Both the position numbers and the translations under genes were made by a program. Shown here one piece after another: positions 51,826 to 61,681 of a DNA stretch of 64,000 bases. The stretch spans positions 124,001 to 188,000 of the forward strand of contig NZ_JACVOS010000004.1 in assembly GCF_018882335.1 (NCBI RefSeq), in the 5' to 3' direction. The number at the start of each line of letters is the position of its first letter. The first letter of the stretch is position 1. Below the pieces are notes generated by a model that made no database searches, was not told where the DNA came from, and saw only the letters and a program-made list of their open reading frames with translations. The stretch is from Polynucleobacter sp. AM-25C3. GTDB taxonomy: Bacteria; Pseudomonadota; Gammaproteobacteria; Burkholderiales; Burkholderiaceae.

Positions 51826-52364
51826 CAATCCTCCGCTGAGCGGTCAGCGCCTTTGAATGATGCAGGGCGATGGCGCTTTTTAGGTTCAGGGCGATAGTGT
51901 TCGTTGACAAACTCCTGCAACCAAGAGGCATGCTCTGGAGTCATTGGAATGCTATCAACCGACTCCCCACCATCCAATAAGCGCCCTGCCTCGTTGTAGC
52001 TCACACTGATGCGATGGGGTACAGCAAATGTCGCCTCAGATTTCGCTAGCTCGATTGACTGCCCATCAATGTAGCGATCAATATCCTCCTCTAGGCGCCA
52101 CATGACGAACCAGGCAGGCTGAGTTGCTGATAAGTTGAGGTAATAGCCTTCGGCCTCATCCGGAAATAAATTGAGCTCGTAGCCAGTAAATAGCCAAGAT
52201 TCGCCCTGATCATCGCGGCCTAAAAACTGCCCAACAAATTTGTTCTCTGCGCTAACTGAGTTTGTGAATTGACCAAAATCTGGCAACACTTCCTGAGGCG
52301 CCCACCGAAATGAAATCCAGGGGTTATCGATAAACTGCTTGCGCATGAGTACAGCAAAACGCAT
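51825..52364 (-). CDS. DUF3305 family protein
   Basis: A 179-residue protein with the DUF3305 pattern: NPWISFRWAPQEVLPDF, WLFTGYELNLFPDEAEGYYLNLSATQPAWFVMWRL, and PHRISVSYNEAGRLLDGGE. No signal peptide or known fold. Follows Mrp after 6 bases and overlaps DUF3306 by one base, so it is within the block. Confidence 0.85.
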   Translation of the reverse strand: MRFAVLMRKQFIDNPWISFRWAPQEVLPDFGQFTNSVSAENKFVGQFLGRDDQGESWLFTGYELNLFPDEAEGYYLNLSATQPAWFVMWRLEEDIDRYIDGQSIELAKSEATFAVPHRISVSYNEAGRLLDGGESVDSIPMTPEHASWLQEFVNEHYRPEPKKRHRPASFKGADRSAED

Positions 52365-52370
52365 AAGGCC

Positions 52371-53459
52371 TCAGGTGTTCTGAACCACGATGTTAGGAAA
52401 TTTACTGCTCATGTCTTTTGAAAGCGCTGCAACCTTAATGGCCACTTGTCTTGCAATCGTCTTATAGATTGCGCTGATGGCTCCATCTGGGTCAGCCACC
52501 ACTGTTGGACGGCCTGCATCGGCTTGCTCACGTATCGATAAGTTCAAAGGCAATGAACCTAAAAAATCTGCGCCATACTCATTACACATCTTCTGACCAC
52601 CGCCCTCGCCAAACACATGCTCTTCATGGCCACAGTTTGGGCAAACATAAGTACTCATGTTTTCGATAATGCCCACAATCGGTACGCCAACCTTCTCAAA
52701 CATCTTCAAACCCTTGCGAGCATCCAATAAGGCAATATCTTGAGGTGTAGTGACAATGACCGCGCCCGTAACTGGCACTTTTTGTGCAAGCGTTAACTGA
52801 ATATCGCCGGTACCGGGTGGCATATCCACGATTAAGTAATCCAGGTCGCGCCAACGCGTTTGGCGAAGTAATTGCTCTAATGCGGATGTGACCATTGGGC
52901 CGCGCCACACCATAGGCGCATCATCATCGATTAAGAAACCAATTGAGCTTGCCTGAAGGCCATGACCTTCCATCGGCTCCATCGTGTTCTCTTCAATAGA
53001 TTCTGGTCTACCGGTAATGCCCAACATCATCGGCTGGCTTGGGCCATAAATATCTGCGTCCAACATACCAACTTGTGCGCCTTCAGCGACTAAGGCCAAA
53101 GCCAGGTTGACGGCGGTAGTTGATTTGCCGACTCCACCCTTGCCACTAGCTACCGCAATAATATTTTTTACGCCTGGCAGTAATTTCACGCCGCGTTGGA
53201 CTGTATGCGCAACAATTTGACTGCTGACATTCACGCTAACGTTTTTAACGCCAGGCAACTCACGAAGAATGCCAATAACTGATTTACGAATAAGGTCAAA
53301 CTGACTCTTCGCTGGGTAACCTAAGACGATATCGAGGCTAATGTCTCCCCCATCAACGCGCAAGTTTTTAACATTCTTTGAGCTTACGAAATCAATTTGG
53401 GTATTTGGATCAATCAGACCCTTTAATGCTGCTTGCACAGTCTCTACAGTAAGCGACAC
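52371..53459 (-). CDS. mrp: Mrp/ApbC Fe-S cluster carrier ATPase
   Basis: A 362-residue P-loop protein. GKGGVGKSTTAVN is the deviant Walker A, MLDADIYGPSQPMMLG follows, and NMSTYVCPNCGHEEHVFG carries the CxxC that holds the [4Fe-4S] cluster. An N-terminal DUF59-type domain (about residues 1-90) is present. It delivers clusters to Fe-S apoproteins. It is the first gene of the fdh block, 6 bases from DUF3305; that placement fits the many clusters in the downstream products. GTG start with AGGAG upstream. Confidence 0.92.
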   Translation of the reverse strand: MSLTVETVQAALKGLIDPNTQIDFVSSKNVKNLRVDGGDISLDIVLGYPAKSQFDLIRKSVIGILRELPGVKNVSVNVSSQIVAHTVQRGVKLLPGVKNIIAVASGKGGVGKSTTAVNLALALVAEGAQVGMLDADIYGPSQPMMLGITGRPESIEENTMEPMEGHGLQASSIGFLIDDDAPMVWRGPMVTSALEQLLRQTRWRDLDYLIVDMPPGTGDIQLTLAQKVPVTGAVIVTTPQDIALLDARKGLKMFEKVGVPIVGIIENMSTYVCPNCGHEEHVFGEGGGQKMCNEYGADFLGSLPLNLSIREQADAGRPTVVADPDGAISAIYKTIARQVAIKVAALSKDMSSKFPNIVVQNT

Positions 53460-53587
53460 AACTTTCTCCTATGAAGAGCAGTCCTATTTACAGATGCTCA
53501 ATTTCTTTTATTTAGTTTTATTGCGAAAAATGGAATAGTAGGTAGATTAACCGCACATGCAAAAAATTGCTAAAGCCGAAATTAGGG

Positions 53588-53782
53588 TTATTGAGAAACC
53601 GGAAATCCTGCATCCGTGATTAGCTTCGCCGCCAGCTCTGGGGATAGGCTGGTTTCTAGGCTCACCACCTGGGTTGCCAGGTCAGCCTGTACCTTGGCTT
53701 GTGGATCTTGAGCTTGGACAGCTCGCGTAACGGCATTGATACAGCCACCGCAAGTCATCCCAGAAACCTTAAGCGTAAACAT
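53588..53782 (-). CDS. copZ: Copper chaperone CopZ-like HMA protein
   Basis: A 64-residue protein with one HMA domain: TLKVSGMTCGGCINAVTRAVQ holds the metal-binding GMTCxxC. It carries Cu(I) to a partner ATPase, here CopA divergently encoded 73 bases away. Length and motif are standard for CopZ. Confidence 0.92.
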   Translation of the reverse strand: MFTLKVSGMTCGGCINAVTRAVQAQDPQAKVQADLATQVVSLETSLSPELAAKLITDAGFPVSQ

Positions 53783-53855
53783 AGCTACCCCTTATAAACT
53801 GTCAAAATACGATTGTTAATGGCCTTTTTTCACCTTACGGTAGATTATCTTCTAC

Positions 53856-56141
53856 ATGATCCCTCAAGAACCGACCAATTCCGAGTTTTTCACCCTAGAA
53901 ATTGGCGGAATGACCTGCGCCTCTTGTGTGAGTCGCGTAGAGAAGGCTTTAGATAAGATTCCGGGGGTTGAAGCAGCTAGCGTCAATTTAGCAACCGAGC
54001 AGGCAAGAATCCGCATCCAGCGTGGTTCATCCAGTCTGGCAGACATCATCGCCCTAGTTAAAAAAACAGGCTACGAGGCAAAAGAAAGTTCCGCGCGTGG
54101 CCATCTTGATCAACATATCGCCAAGTCATTTTGGGCTGCCGATGGCCTGGGTCGCGTCATTCTTAGTTTTCTACTATCTGCTCCACTATTTATACCGATG
54201 TTCCTCATGCCATTTGGTATTCATTGGTCTTTATCAGGATGGTGGCAATTGGCATTGGCTACGCCGGTGCAATTTGTCTTGGGTTGGCGTTTTTATAAAG
54301 CGGGTTACAAATCCCTCATGGCGGGTGCCGGCAATATGGATTTATTGGTAGCACTCGGTACCAGCGCTGCATATGGGCTCAGCTTGTATCTACTGCTTAC
54401 CTCGAGTCATGCGCACGAACTCTACTTTGAAGGATCGGCAGTCATTATCTGTATGGTCTTATTAGGTAAATGGCTGGAGGCGCGTGCCAAACAACAAACC
54501 AGTGAAGCCATTCGCGCCCTACAGAAACTCTGGCCCGAGCATGCCAAGGTTTTAAATGCCGGCCTAGAACTCCAAGGCAATATTGGGTTGAGTACGGATC
54601 AATACCGCGACCTACCTTTAGACCAAGTGCTGCCTGGAGATCGGGTATTAATACTTCCCGGTGAACGTATTCCAGTGGATGGTGTCATTATTTTGGGTGC
54701 TAGCCATGTTGATGAATCCCTACTGACTGGTGAGAGCGAGCCCGTTAAAAAGACGCTGGACTCCAAAGTTATCGGAGGCGCCTTGAATGGTGAAGGCGTT
54801 CTAGTAGTGGCGGCCGAAGCTGTTGGAGTTGAGAGCGTACTCTCGCAAATCATCTCCTTAGTGGAAGAGGCGCAAACTCAAAAAGCACCCATTCAAAAAC
54901 TAGTTGACCAAGTTAGCGCCATCTTTGTGCCCACTGTCATTCTGCTAGCACTCATTACCGGCATCGGTAATTGGCTTTACTTTGACTCGACCTCCATTGC
55001 GATCTTGCGCGCTGTCTCCGTTCTAGTTATCGCCTGCCCTTGTGCACTGGGCTTAGCCACTCCGGCCGCAATCATGGCGGGTACCGGCGTAGCTGCACGC
55101 TTTGGCATTCTGATTAAGGATCCACAAGTATTAGAACTGGCGCACAAACTCGATATCGTTGCCTTTGATAAAACCGGGACCTTAACTATTGGCAAACCGC
55201 GCATACTCGCCCTGCTGCCTTTTAATGATTCATCTGCCGATAACAATCAAATTCTCGCCACTGCTGCAGGCTTACAGCTAGGAAGCGAACATCCCTTAGC
55301 TAAAGCACTAATCGATTTCTCTAAAGAGAAAAATATTGCCCCCATACCGACGTCTGCGAATAAAGCATTGCCAGGAGTTGGAATTGAAGGCATCCCTAGT
55401 GCTGGTACTTACTCAAATCAAACTATCCGCTTACAAAGCGTAGCGTCACTGGAACATCATCCACAATATCAAGTCATTTTAGATAAAGCACAAGCCTGTT
55501 TTGAGCAGGGCCAGACTGTTTCTGTATTGATGGGCACGGCAGAAGGTCAAGCTATAGCATCACCCATTGCAGTCGTTGCCTTTGGTGATGAACTCAAGCC
55601 CAATACACAAGCAGCAGTCAATGCCTTACATGCTCTACACATTCGCACAGTGATGCTCTCTGGCGATAACTTAGCTGCTGCAACTCGAGTAGGGAACACT
55701 ATTGGCATTGATGAAGTCTTCGCACAAATCATGCCGGGCAATAAGGCAGAAATTATTCAGAAACTCCAAGGAGGGTCTGAGGGTAAGAAACATTTCGTGG
55801 CAATGGTTGGTGATGGCGTCAACGATGCGCCTGCCTTAGCAATGGCGGATGTTGGTATGGCAATGTCTACAGGAACTGATGTAGCAATGCAGGCTGCTGG
55901 AATTACCTTGATGCGTGGTGATCCTACTTTAGTGGCGGATGCAATTGATGTTTCCAAGAAAACTTGGAACAAGATTCGTCAAAATTTATTCTGGGCGTTT
56001 GCTTTCAACACTATTGGCATACCGCTGGCAGCGCTGGGCTATTTATCGCCCATGCTAGCAGGCAGTGCAATGGCGCTCTCTAGTTTCTGTGTATTGAGTA
56101 ACGCCCTACTCTTAAAGCGCTGGCGCCCCACGCATCATTAG
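53856..56141 (+). CDS. copA: Copper-exporting P1B-type ATPase
   Basis: A 761-residue pump. One N-terminal HMA domain (GMTCASCVSRVEKAL, residues about 17-31), then eight TM segments with the metal site CPC (IACPCALGLATP), TGES in LLTGESEPVKK, DKTGT, and GDGVNDAPALAMADVG. It exports Cu(I) from the cytoplasm. Only one HMA domain is present, while E. coli CopA has two. Divergent from copZ. Confidence 0.95.
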   Translation: MIPQEPTNSEFFTLEIGGMTCASCVSRVEKALDKIPGVEAASVNLATEQARIRIQRGSSSLADIIALVKKTGYEAKESSARGHLDQHIAKSFWAADGLGRVILSFLLSAPLFIPMFLMPFGIHWSLSGWWQLALATPVQFVLGWRFYKAGYKSLMAGAGNMDLLVALGTSAAYGLSLYLLLTSSHAHELYFEGSAVIICMVLLGKWLEARAKQQTSEAIRALQKLWPEHAKVLNAGLELQGNIGLSTDQYRDLPLDQVLPGDRVLILPGERIPVDGVIILGASHVDESLLTGESEPVKKTLDSKVIGGALNGEGVLVVAAEAVGVESVLSQIISLVEEAQTQKAPIQKLVDQVSAIFVPTVILLALITGIGNWLYFDSTSIAILRAVSVLVIACPCALGLATPAAIMAGTGVAARFGILIKDPQVLELAHKLDIVAFDKTGTLTIGKPRILALLPFNDSSADNNQILATAAGLQLGSEHPLAKALIDFSKEKNIAPIPTSANKALPGVGIEGIPSAGTYSNQTIRLQSVASLEHHPQYQVILDKAQACFEQGQTVSVLMGTAEGQAIASPIAVVAFGDELKPNTQAAVNALHALHIRTVMLSGDNLAAATRVGNTIGIDEVFAQIMPGNKAEIIQKLQGGSEGKKHFVAMVGDGVNDAPALAMADVGMAMSTGTDVAMQAAGITLMRGDPTLVADAIDVSKKTWNKIRQNLFWAFAFNTIGIPLAALGYLSPMLAGSAMALSSFCVLSNALLLKRWRPTHH

Positions 56142-56142
56142 C

Positions 56143-56958
56143 CTACTTCAGGTTCTTGCGTAATAACTCGATATCGCCATAAAGGGCGCGCACCTCTGAT
56201 TTAGTGTTATCGGTATCAGTCAACAGTGCAATGCCAATGACATTACCCGGGGTCTCTCCATAGGCTAACTTATAGTCTGCCGCAAGATCGCGCTCATGCG
56301 TTCGCCACTCACCTAAATTGCCCCAACCAGAATCCACCACAATCATTTTTACGCGAGAAGTGTGCGCGTTATTCAAAACAGTATTGACTGGATTCTTGCC
56401 AGACCAGATATACATCACTGTGGCATACGGCATCTCTTGGCCACTAATCAAGCTAGCCATCTCAAAGGTGAGCTTTTCTTTTAAGGGAAGTTTGGATTTA
56501 TTGCCATCGAACGCCACCAAAATACGCAGCGGTGCATCGTCACTCTGACTGTCTGCATTGTCCGCTTGTGGCATTGAACCTACCGCTTTCCATTCCCACT
56601 GAAGCCATAAGTTTTGTGCTGAGCGAGGGCGAAGCTTGACTGCAAGACCGGATGCTGATGTTTTGGAATTGGCAGCTAACACCGTACGGCCCTGGTATTT
56701 CTCAAGACGGTAAATCGTGTTTTTCTTATAGGGCGCAATGCGATAGAAATGCCAACCCTCTGGCATACCATCTCGCGGTTTCTCAGCGGAGAATTTCGGC
56801 AAATCCTCTTGGGCAGGCAACCGATCAGCATTGAATGCTTGTCCTGCCTCATTCTCAATGGAATTTCCAGTGAAACCCGCGCAACCCACCAAAAAGAGGG
56901 ATGTGACAGTCAAAAGCAGCAGGGTTAGGGAGAGGCTTCTTGTGAGCATATCCCTCAT
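56143..56958 (-). CDS. DUF3047 lipoprotein
   Basis: A 271-residue protein. Signal SLTLLLLTVTSLFLVGC with lipobox LVGC, then the DUF3047 core: YRLEKYQGRTVLAANSKTSASGLAVKL, LWLQWEWKAVG, LRILVAFDGN, ATVMYIWSGKNPVNTVLNNAHTSRVKMIVVDSG, ALYGDIELLRK. The longer form starting 51 bases further upstream would overlap the GT39 gene's promoter side. The exact ATG among two close candidates (56958 or 56949) is uncertain. Function unknown. Confidence 0.84.
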   Translation of the reverse strand: MRDMLTRSLSLTLLLLTVTSLFLVGCAGFTGNSIENEAGQAFNADRLPAQEDLPKFSAEKPRDGMPEGWHFYRIAPYKKNTIYRLEKYQGRTVLAANSKTSASGLAVKLRPRSAQNLWLQWEWKAVGSMPQADNADSQSDDAPLRILVAFDGNKSKLPLKEKLTFEMASLISGQEMPYATVMYIWSGKNPVNTVLNNAHTSRVKMIVVDSGWGNLGEWRTHERDLAADYKLAYGETPGNVIGIALLTDTDNTKSEVRALYGDIELLRKNLK

Positions 56959-56997
56959 TGTCCCAAAGAATGTGGGGAGTAAGTCTAAAATCCTTGC

Positions 56998-58494
56998 ATG
57001 CGCCATCAATCACCTTCAAGCTGGGCCGCCATTTGCATCTGCATTGCCGCACTGGTGCATTTTGCTCTCGGGTTTTCGGTTGAATTTTCAGTCGATGAAG
57101 CCCATTACGCTTTATACGCAAAACACCTTGCTTGGAGTTATTTTGATCACCCACCCTTGGTGGGCTGGATTCAATGGCCTCTCGTTTCCCTGACGTCATC
57201 CGAAGGCATCATCCGCCTGATTCCAGAATTACTCTGGGCGCTTTCTGCCTTTCTGGTCTATCAAGTCACTATTGAAATCCACCGCCTTATGCAAGGGCGT
57301 AATGCCGGCTATTTAACTACCGCACTGCCTTCGGCCAACTTATGTGGCTTCATGGCTGTTTTAGCCATTATTGCGGCGCCACTGCCTCATGTTTTGGCAA
57401 TCGGTCTCCTACCCGATACTTTGCTTACTCCCCTGAGTCTTGGTCTCATGTTGATGGCTTTGCGCTGGACTCGTAAAGATCAATTTTCTCTGGTTGACTG
57501 GGTGATTACTGGATTGCTATTGGGCTTTGCAGGCCTGAGCAAGTACACCGCCGCATTTACTGCATTTGCGCTGCTCTTGGTTTTTTTAGCTTCTCCTAAA
57601 AAAGCGTGGATCACAAAAGCAGGATTCTGGGTGGCTGCAGCGATCGCCTTAATTGTGATTAGCCCAGTGCTCTACTGGAACTGGGTCAATGATTGGATCT
57701 CGTTTAAGTACCAAATTGCCCATGGTAGTGGTGGTACTTGGGCATGGCGCAGAGTGGCTGCTTTTATTGGCATTCAGATTGCGTGCTTTGGGCCGCTATT
57801 GCTCTTGGGTACATTTTCATTTCTCAAGAATTGTCTGCATGCACAGAAATGGGTGCTCATCGCCTTGCTCAGCTTCTTCATCATCCCCTTCGCGATTTTT
57901 GCTGCACTCTCAGGGGGTGGCAGTCTGCCCCACTGGACTACTCCAGCCTGGTTTTGTCTGGCACCTTTTGCTGGGATTGGCTTAGCCAAGGCATGGGCCA
58001 TGCAACATCGCATAGCCATTCGTCTGCTGGTTATTGGACAGTTGCTGATTTGCTTGTTAGGCTTTGGCTTTGTTTTGGCTGGCGGTATCAGCACTGCAAG
58101 CATTAAATCAAACCCGATTGCCGATCTCTATGGCTGGAAAATTGCGGGGCAAAAAGCAGCTCAATTGGCAGAGGCCGCCAAAGCGAACGGTATTGCCGTA
58201 CAAAACTGGACGCTAGGAAGTCGTGCAGCCTGGTATGCCCAACCCCTTCCCGTCTTTGTGCTAGACCAACGGCAGGATCAGTTTGACCTCTGGTTTGGTC
58301 AACTTCCCACTGGAGCCAGTGTTTTGCTGATTAACTGGTCAGGAATGGCTTTTAATCCGCCAGTAGGGAGTCATTTGGCTTTTGAGCAGTGTGAAGCTCT
58401 GGACAGCCTAGAAATTATCCGATTTGGGCAGGTTTTATCCAAATTTGACTTCAGCCTCTGCCGTAACTGGCAAGATGCTGGCGCAGCGCGTTAA
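56998..58494 (+). CDS. GT39/ArnT-type membrane glycosyltransferase
   Basis: A 498-residue protein with about ten TM segments. The first loop FSVDEAHYALYAKHLAWSYFDHPPLVGW has the conserved Asp-Glu pair and HPP of polyprenyl-phosphate-sugar transferases (ArnT/PMT_2 type). It would add a sugar to lipid A or another envelope acceptor. It is the first of four same-strand envelope genes. Confidence 0.85.
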   Translation: MRHQSPSSWAAICICIAALVHFALGFSVEFSVDEAHYALYAKHLAWSYFDHPPLVGWIQWPLVSLTSSEGIIRLIPELLWALSAFLVYQVTIEIHRLMQGRNAGYLTTALPSANLCGFMAVLAIIAAPLPHVLAIGLLPDTLLTPLSLGLMLMALRWTRKDQFSLVDWVITGLLLGFAGLSKYTAAFTAFALLLVFLASPKKAWITKAGFWVAAAIALIVISPVLYWNWVNDWISFKYQIAHGSGGTWAWRRVAAFIGIQIACFGPLLLLGTFSFLKNCLHAQKWVLIALLSFFIIPFAIFAALSGGGSLPHWTTPAWFCLAPFAGIGLAKAWAMQHRIAIRLLVIGQLLICLLGFGFVLAGGISTASIKSNPIADLYGWKIAGQKAAQLAEAAKANGIAVQNWTLGSRAAWYAQPLPVFVLDQRQDQFDLWFGQLPTGASVLLINWSGMAFNPPVGSHLAFEQCEALDSLEIIRFGQVLSKFDFSLCRNWQDAGAAR

Positions 58495-58554
58495 TTCCCC
58501 ATACTCAAGAGCTTTTCAGAGCCCTTCAGCGCTCAAGGCATTATCCTTACGCCT

Positions 58555-59598
58555 ATGAGTTCACAACCCCAAGCCACCCCAAAAGCCACATCTGGGTGGA
58601 AAGCAATCCTGAAACGGGCTTGGCCCACTATTCGCATTTTGCTATCTGTCGCACTCCTCTGGAAAGCGACTAGCGGAATTGATTGGCATGCACTCTTAGA
58701 TTCTGAGATTCAGATGCAGCCTTGGTGGTTTTTAGCTGCTGGCCTAACCATGCTGAGCGCCTTCATTTGTGGCGGACTGCGTTGGGGATTCTTAATGCGC
58801 AAAGTGGGATTTCAGGGGAGCCTCAAAAACTTTATTGCACTGTATTTTGCAGGCGGACTGATTAACCAAGGATTGCCTAGCACCCTTGGTGGTGATAGTT
58901 ATCGCGCTATTACTGCCACCCATTTAAACAGCAGTGGCAAGTTGACTGAAGAAAAAGAATTGGATGAAGAGCTCCATCACGCTGTTGACTTAGGGCATGC
59001 CACACCTAAACTTCGCTTGAGCTTTTCGATGGTCTTAGTGGATCGCCTACTCGGTTTAGCAGGGAATAATCTATTGGGTGGAATTGGCCTCATTCTGGGA
59101 GGCGCTACTTTAGCCGCCTGGGGTAAAGATCTAGGCTATGCCGTCACCGGCATCATGATTTTTGCAGGCTTACTGATTGCAGTCATTTTGGCTTGGAGCC
59201 CCACTCGCAATCTCTTGCAAAAGCTTCTTGATCGCCTGCAAATGAATAACGCCCTACCCGGTATCAAGTTGGCTTTTTCTTGGCCTATGAATGTGGCTCA
59301 AGCTGCATTTGCGATTGGCATTCACTCTCTAACAATTTTGACGCTCCTCTTCTGCCTGAAGGCTTATGGTGTAGATGCTCCAATTGAGGGCCTCATGATT
59401 GGATTGCCTGCGCTCAGCTTACTGTTAATGCTACCTATCAGCATCTCAGGCTGGGGCTTACGTGAGGCCACCCTATCTTCTGTACTCGCATTGTGGGGAG
59501 TCAATCCCTCGATCACAGTTCTTGCATCAATTAGTTACGGCGCCATTACCGTGTTATCAGTATTACCTGGTGCTTACTTTTTATTAAAACGGAAATAA
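58555..59598 (+). CDS. UPF0104/lysylphosphatidylglycerol synthase-type membrane protein
   Basis: A 347-residue membrane protein with about eight TM segments: LYFAGGLINQGLPSTLGGDSYRA is the family signature. The family includes flippase-like and LPG synthase transmembrane parts. It has no soluble C-terminal synthase domain. Its role with the glycosyltransferases around it is likely lipid-linked export. Confidence 0.84.
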   Translation: MSSQPQATPKATSGWKAILKRAWPTIRILLSVALLWKATSGIDWHALLDSEIQMQPWWFLAAGLTMLSAFICGGLRWGFLMRKVGFQGSLKNFIALYFAGGLINQGLPSTLGGDSYRAITATHLNSSGKLTEEKELDEELHHAVDLGHATPKLRLSFSMVLVDRLLGLAGNNLLGGIGLILGGATLAAWGKDLGYAVTGIMIFAGLLIAVILAWSPTRNLLQKLLDRLQMNNALPGIKLAFSWPMNVAQAAFAIGIHSLTILTLLFCLKAYGVDAPIEGLMIGLPALSLLLMLPISISGWGLREATLSSVLALWGVNPSITVLASISYGAITVLSVLPGAYFLLKRK

Positions 59599-59616
59599 TT
59601 CTTTTAGAGTCCTACT

Positions 59617-60876
59617 ATGAGTATTAGCGTTAACACCATGCGCGCCATCGACCATTGGGTCGGCGTGCCACTCTGCGCAGTAGTCAGCCCGATAGTCGCC
59701 CTGATTGATGGAATTAAGAACGTCTTCAATCGCGGTTCAGATGCCCCTCAAAAACTACTCTTTATTGAGTTATCTGAAATGGGTAGCGCTATCTTGGTTG
59801 ATCCAGCCATGCGCAATGCGCAGGCCCGCGGTGCTGAATTATTTTTCCTAATCTTTAAGAGTAATCGTGCCAGCTTAACTTTATTAAACACGGTTAAGCC
59901 TGAGAATATTTTTACGATTGACTCCTCTAGTTTGGGCGGCTTAATTAAAGACACCATCAAATTCTTGCTAATAGCGCGTAAACACCGCATCGACACAGTG
60001 ATTGATTTGGAGTTGTTCTCACGTTTTACCGCCTTATTAACTGGCCTGTGCGGCGCACGTCGTCGCGTTGGCTATCATATCTTTCATGGTGAAGGATTGT
60101 GGCGTGGCTTTATGTTGACACGCAAGGTTCATTACAACCCGCATATTCACATCACTAAGAATTTTCTATCCCTCATTCATGCGGCATTTGCCAAAGAGAT
60201 TGAAGTGCCTTTTAGTAAAATTCATATTGCAGATTCGGAAGTACGTTTAGAGCAAGCAGTTATTGATCCCGCAGCATTAAACAAAGTTCGCGAGCGTATT
60301 GAAAAACTGAGTGCAGACGCCGGCATTCAGTTTGCCCAAGGCAAACAACGCCTGATTTTGGTTAACCCAAATGCCAGTGACCTATTACCCCAAAGACGTT
60401 GGGCACAGCAGCGTTTCTCAGAACTTATTCAGGGATTGAACCAGCTCTACCCCAATGATCTGATTTTGATTACTGGCTCCCCAGCCGAATTTGAATACGT
60501 AGAAAAAGTACGTGCCGTAGCCAATGTCAAGAATGCCCTCAACTTTGCTGGTCAAGTCAGCTTTGCAGAACTGCCACCGCTCTATACGCTATCGGATGTC
60601 ATGGTGACTAATGATTCTGGTCCCGGACACTTCTCCGCAGTGACGCCATTAAGAACCGTTGTTCTGTTTGGGCCAGAAACTCCAGCCCTCTATGGCTCTG
60701 TTGGCAAGTCTATTTCGATTACAGCTAATCTGGCATGCTCACCCTGCGTCAGCGCAGCCAACCACCGTAAAACACCTTGCCATGACAACGTCTGCATGCA
60801 AGCTATTACCGTCCCTCAGGTTTTAGAGAAGATGGTGCATCAATTAAACGAAGCTGACCAAGGGCGGGCACGCTAA
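59617..60876 (+). CDS. Glycosyltransferase family 9 (heptosyltransferase-like)
   Basis: A 419-residue protein, longer than typical heptosyltransferases by a 40-50 residue N-terminal part. The GT9 pattern is visible in LNPNASDLLPQRRWAQQRFSEL, LITGSPAEFEYV and SDVMVTNDSGPGHFSAVTPLRTVVLFGPETPALYG. It probably acts on the LPS core or a related glycan. 18 bases after the UPF0104 gene; a PAP2 gene follows at 5 bases. Confidence 0.87.
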   Translation: MSISVNTMRAIDHWVGVPLCAVVSPIVALIDGIKNVFNRGSDAPQKLLFIELSEMGSAILVDPAMRNAQARGAELFFLIFKSNRASLTLLNTVKPENIFTIDSSSLGGLIKDTIKFLLIARKHRIDTVIDLELFSRFTALLTGLCGARRRVGYHIFHGEGLWRGFMLTRKVHYNPHIHITKNFLSLIHAAFAKEIEVPFSKIHIADSEVRLEQAVIDPAALNKVRERIEKLSADAGIQFAQGKQRLILVNPNASDLLPQRRWAQQRFSELIQGLNQLYPNDLILITGSPAEFEYVEKVRAVANVKNALNFAGQVSFAELPPLYTLSDVMVTNDSGPGHFSAVTPLRTVVLFGPETPALYGSVGKSISITANLACSPCVSAANHRKTPCHDNVCMQAITVPQVLEKMVHQLNEADQGRAR

Positions 60877-60881
60877 TTCGC

Positions 60882-61679
60882 ATGGTGGAGCAGCAAAAAA
60901 CGGGTATTGCGATTGCATCATTTTGGGTCTGGTGCATTCCACTAGTACCGCTTGGCCTGGCCATCGCCATTTACTTTGGTGAATTGCAGACCCCTACGTT
61001 TTTATTTATCAATCGTTATACCCAGATCCTGCCGGACACCTTATGGGCCTGGCTTACTTTTTTGGGTAATGGTTGGGGCATCTTCGCGATCTGCTTTCCA
61101 CTCCTGTTATTAGCACCTCGACTATTGAGCGCTGGATTATTTGCATCTTCATTGGGCGGAATCATTAGCCTCATTATTAAACCTTTTCTTGCATTCCAAA
61201 GGCCTGCTAGCGTTCTTGCCCTGGAAGAATTCTATATCGTTGGCGAGCCACTCCTTCATCGAGCAATGCCTTCTGGTCACACACTTACCGCTTTTGCAGT
61301 AGCTTCCGGAATCTACTTTGCCTGCGATCGAAGCAAGAGAGCATCTTTGTGGTGGATCTTCATCATTGCCGGTTTTGCAGGCCTCTCGCGAAACGCCCTT
61401 GGCGCCCATTGGCTTACTGATGTTTTGGCTGGCGCTGCCATCGGAGTCTGGTCAGGAATGATTGGCGCCATTCTTGCGCAATACATCCCTGAAAAGCAAT
61501 TGACCCCAAACCAAATTTGGCCACGCCTACTTGCACTTGGTGGTCTTGGCACAATCTATGCTCTGTTAACCCAAACTCTAGACTCAGAATTAAATCAATC
61601 TCTGCAATATGCCTGCGTGGCATTAATCAGCATCACCCTGACTTTATTTATTAAAGCGCAAAAACCTAGAGGCATATAA
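60882..61679 (+). CDS. PAP2-family membrane phosphatase
   Basis: A 265-residue protein with all three PAP2 motifs: KPFLAFQRP (KX6RP), MPSGH, and SRNALGAHWLTD (SRxxxxxHxxxD). Five to six TM segments. It would remove phosphate from a lipid such as undecaprenyl diphosphate or lipid A. 5 bases after the GT9 gene and 2 bases before rlmJ. Confidence 0.9.
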   Translation: MVEQQKTGIAIASFWVWCIPLVPLGLAIAIYFGELQTPTFLFINRYTQILPDTLWAWLTFLGNGWGIFAICFPLLLLAPRLLSAGLFASSLGGIISLIIKPFLAFQRPASVLALEEFYIVGEPLLHRAMPSGHTLTAFAVASGIYFACDRSKRASLWWIFIIAGFAGLSRNALGAHWLTDVLAGAAIGVWSGMIGAILAQYIPEKQLTPNQIWPRLLALGGLGTIYALLTQTLDSELNQSLQYACVALISITLTLFIKAQKPRGI

Positions 61680-61681
61680 AG

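Noticed and set aside
53783..53855. CueR-type operator between copZ and copA
   Set aside because: No convincing ACCTTCC-type dyad with the right spacing could be found by eye.
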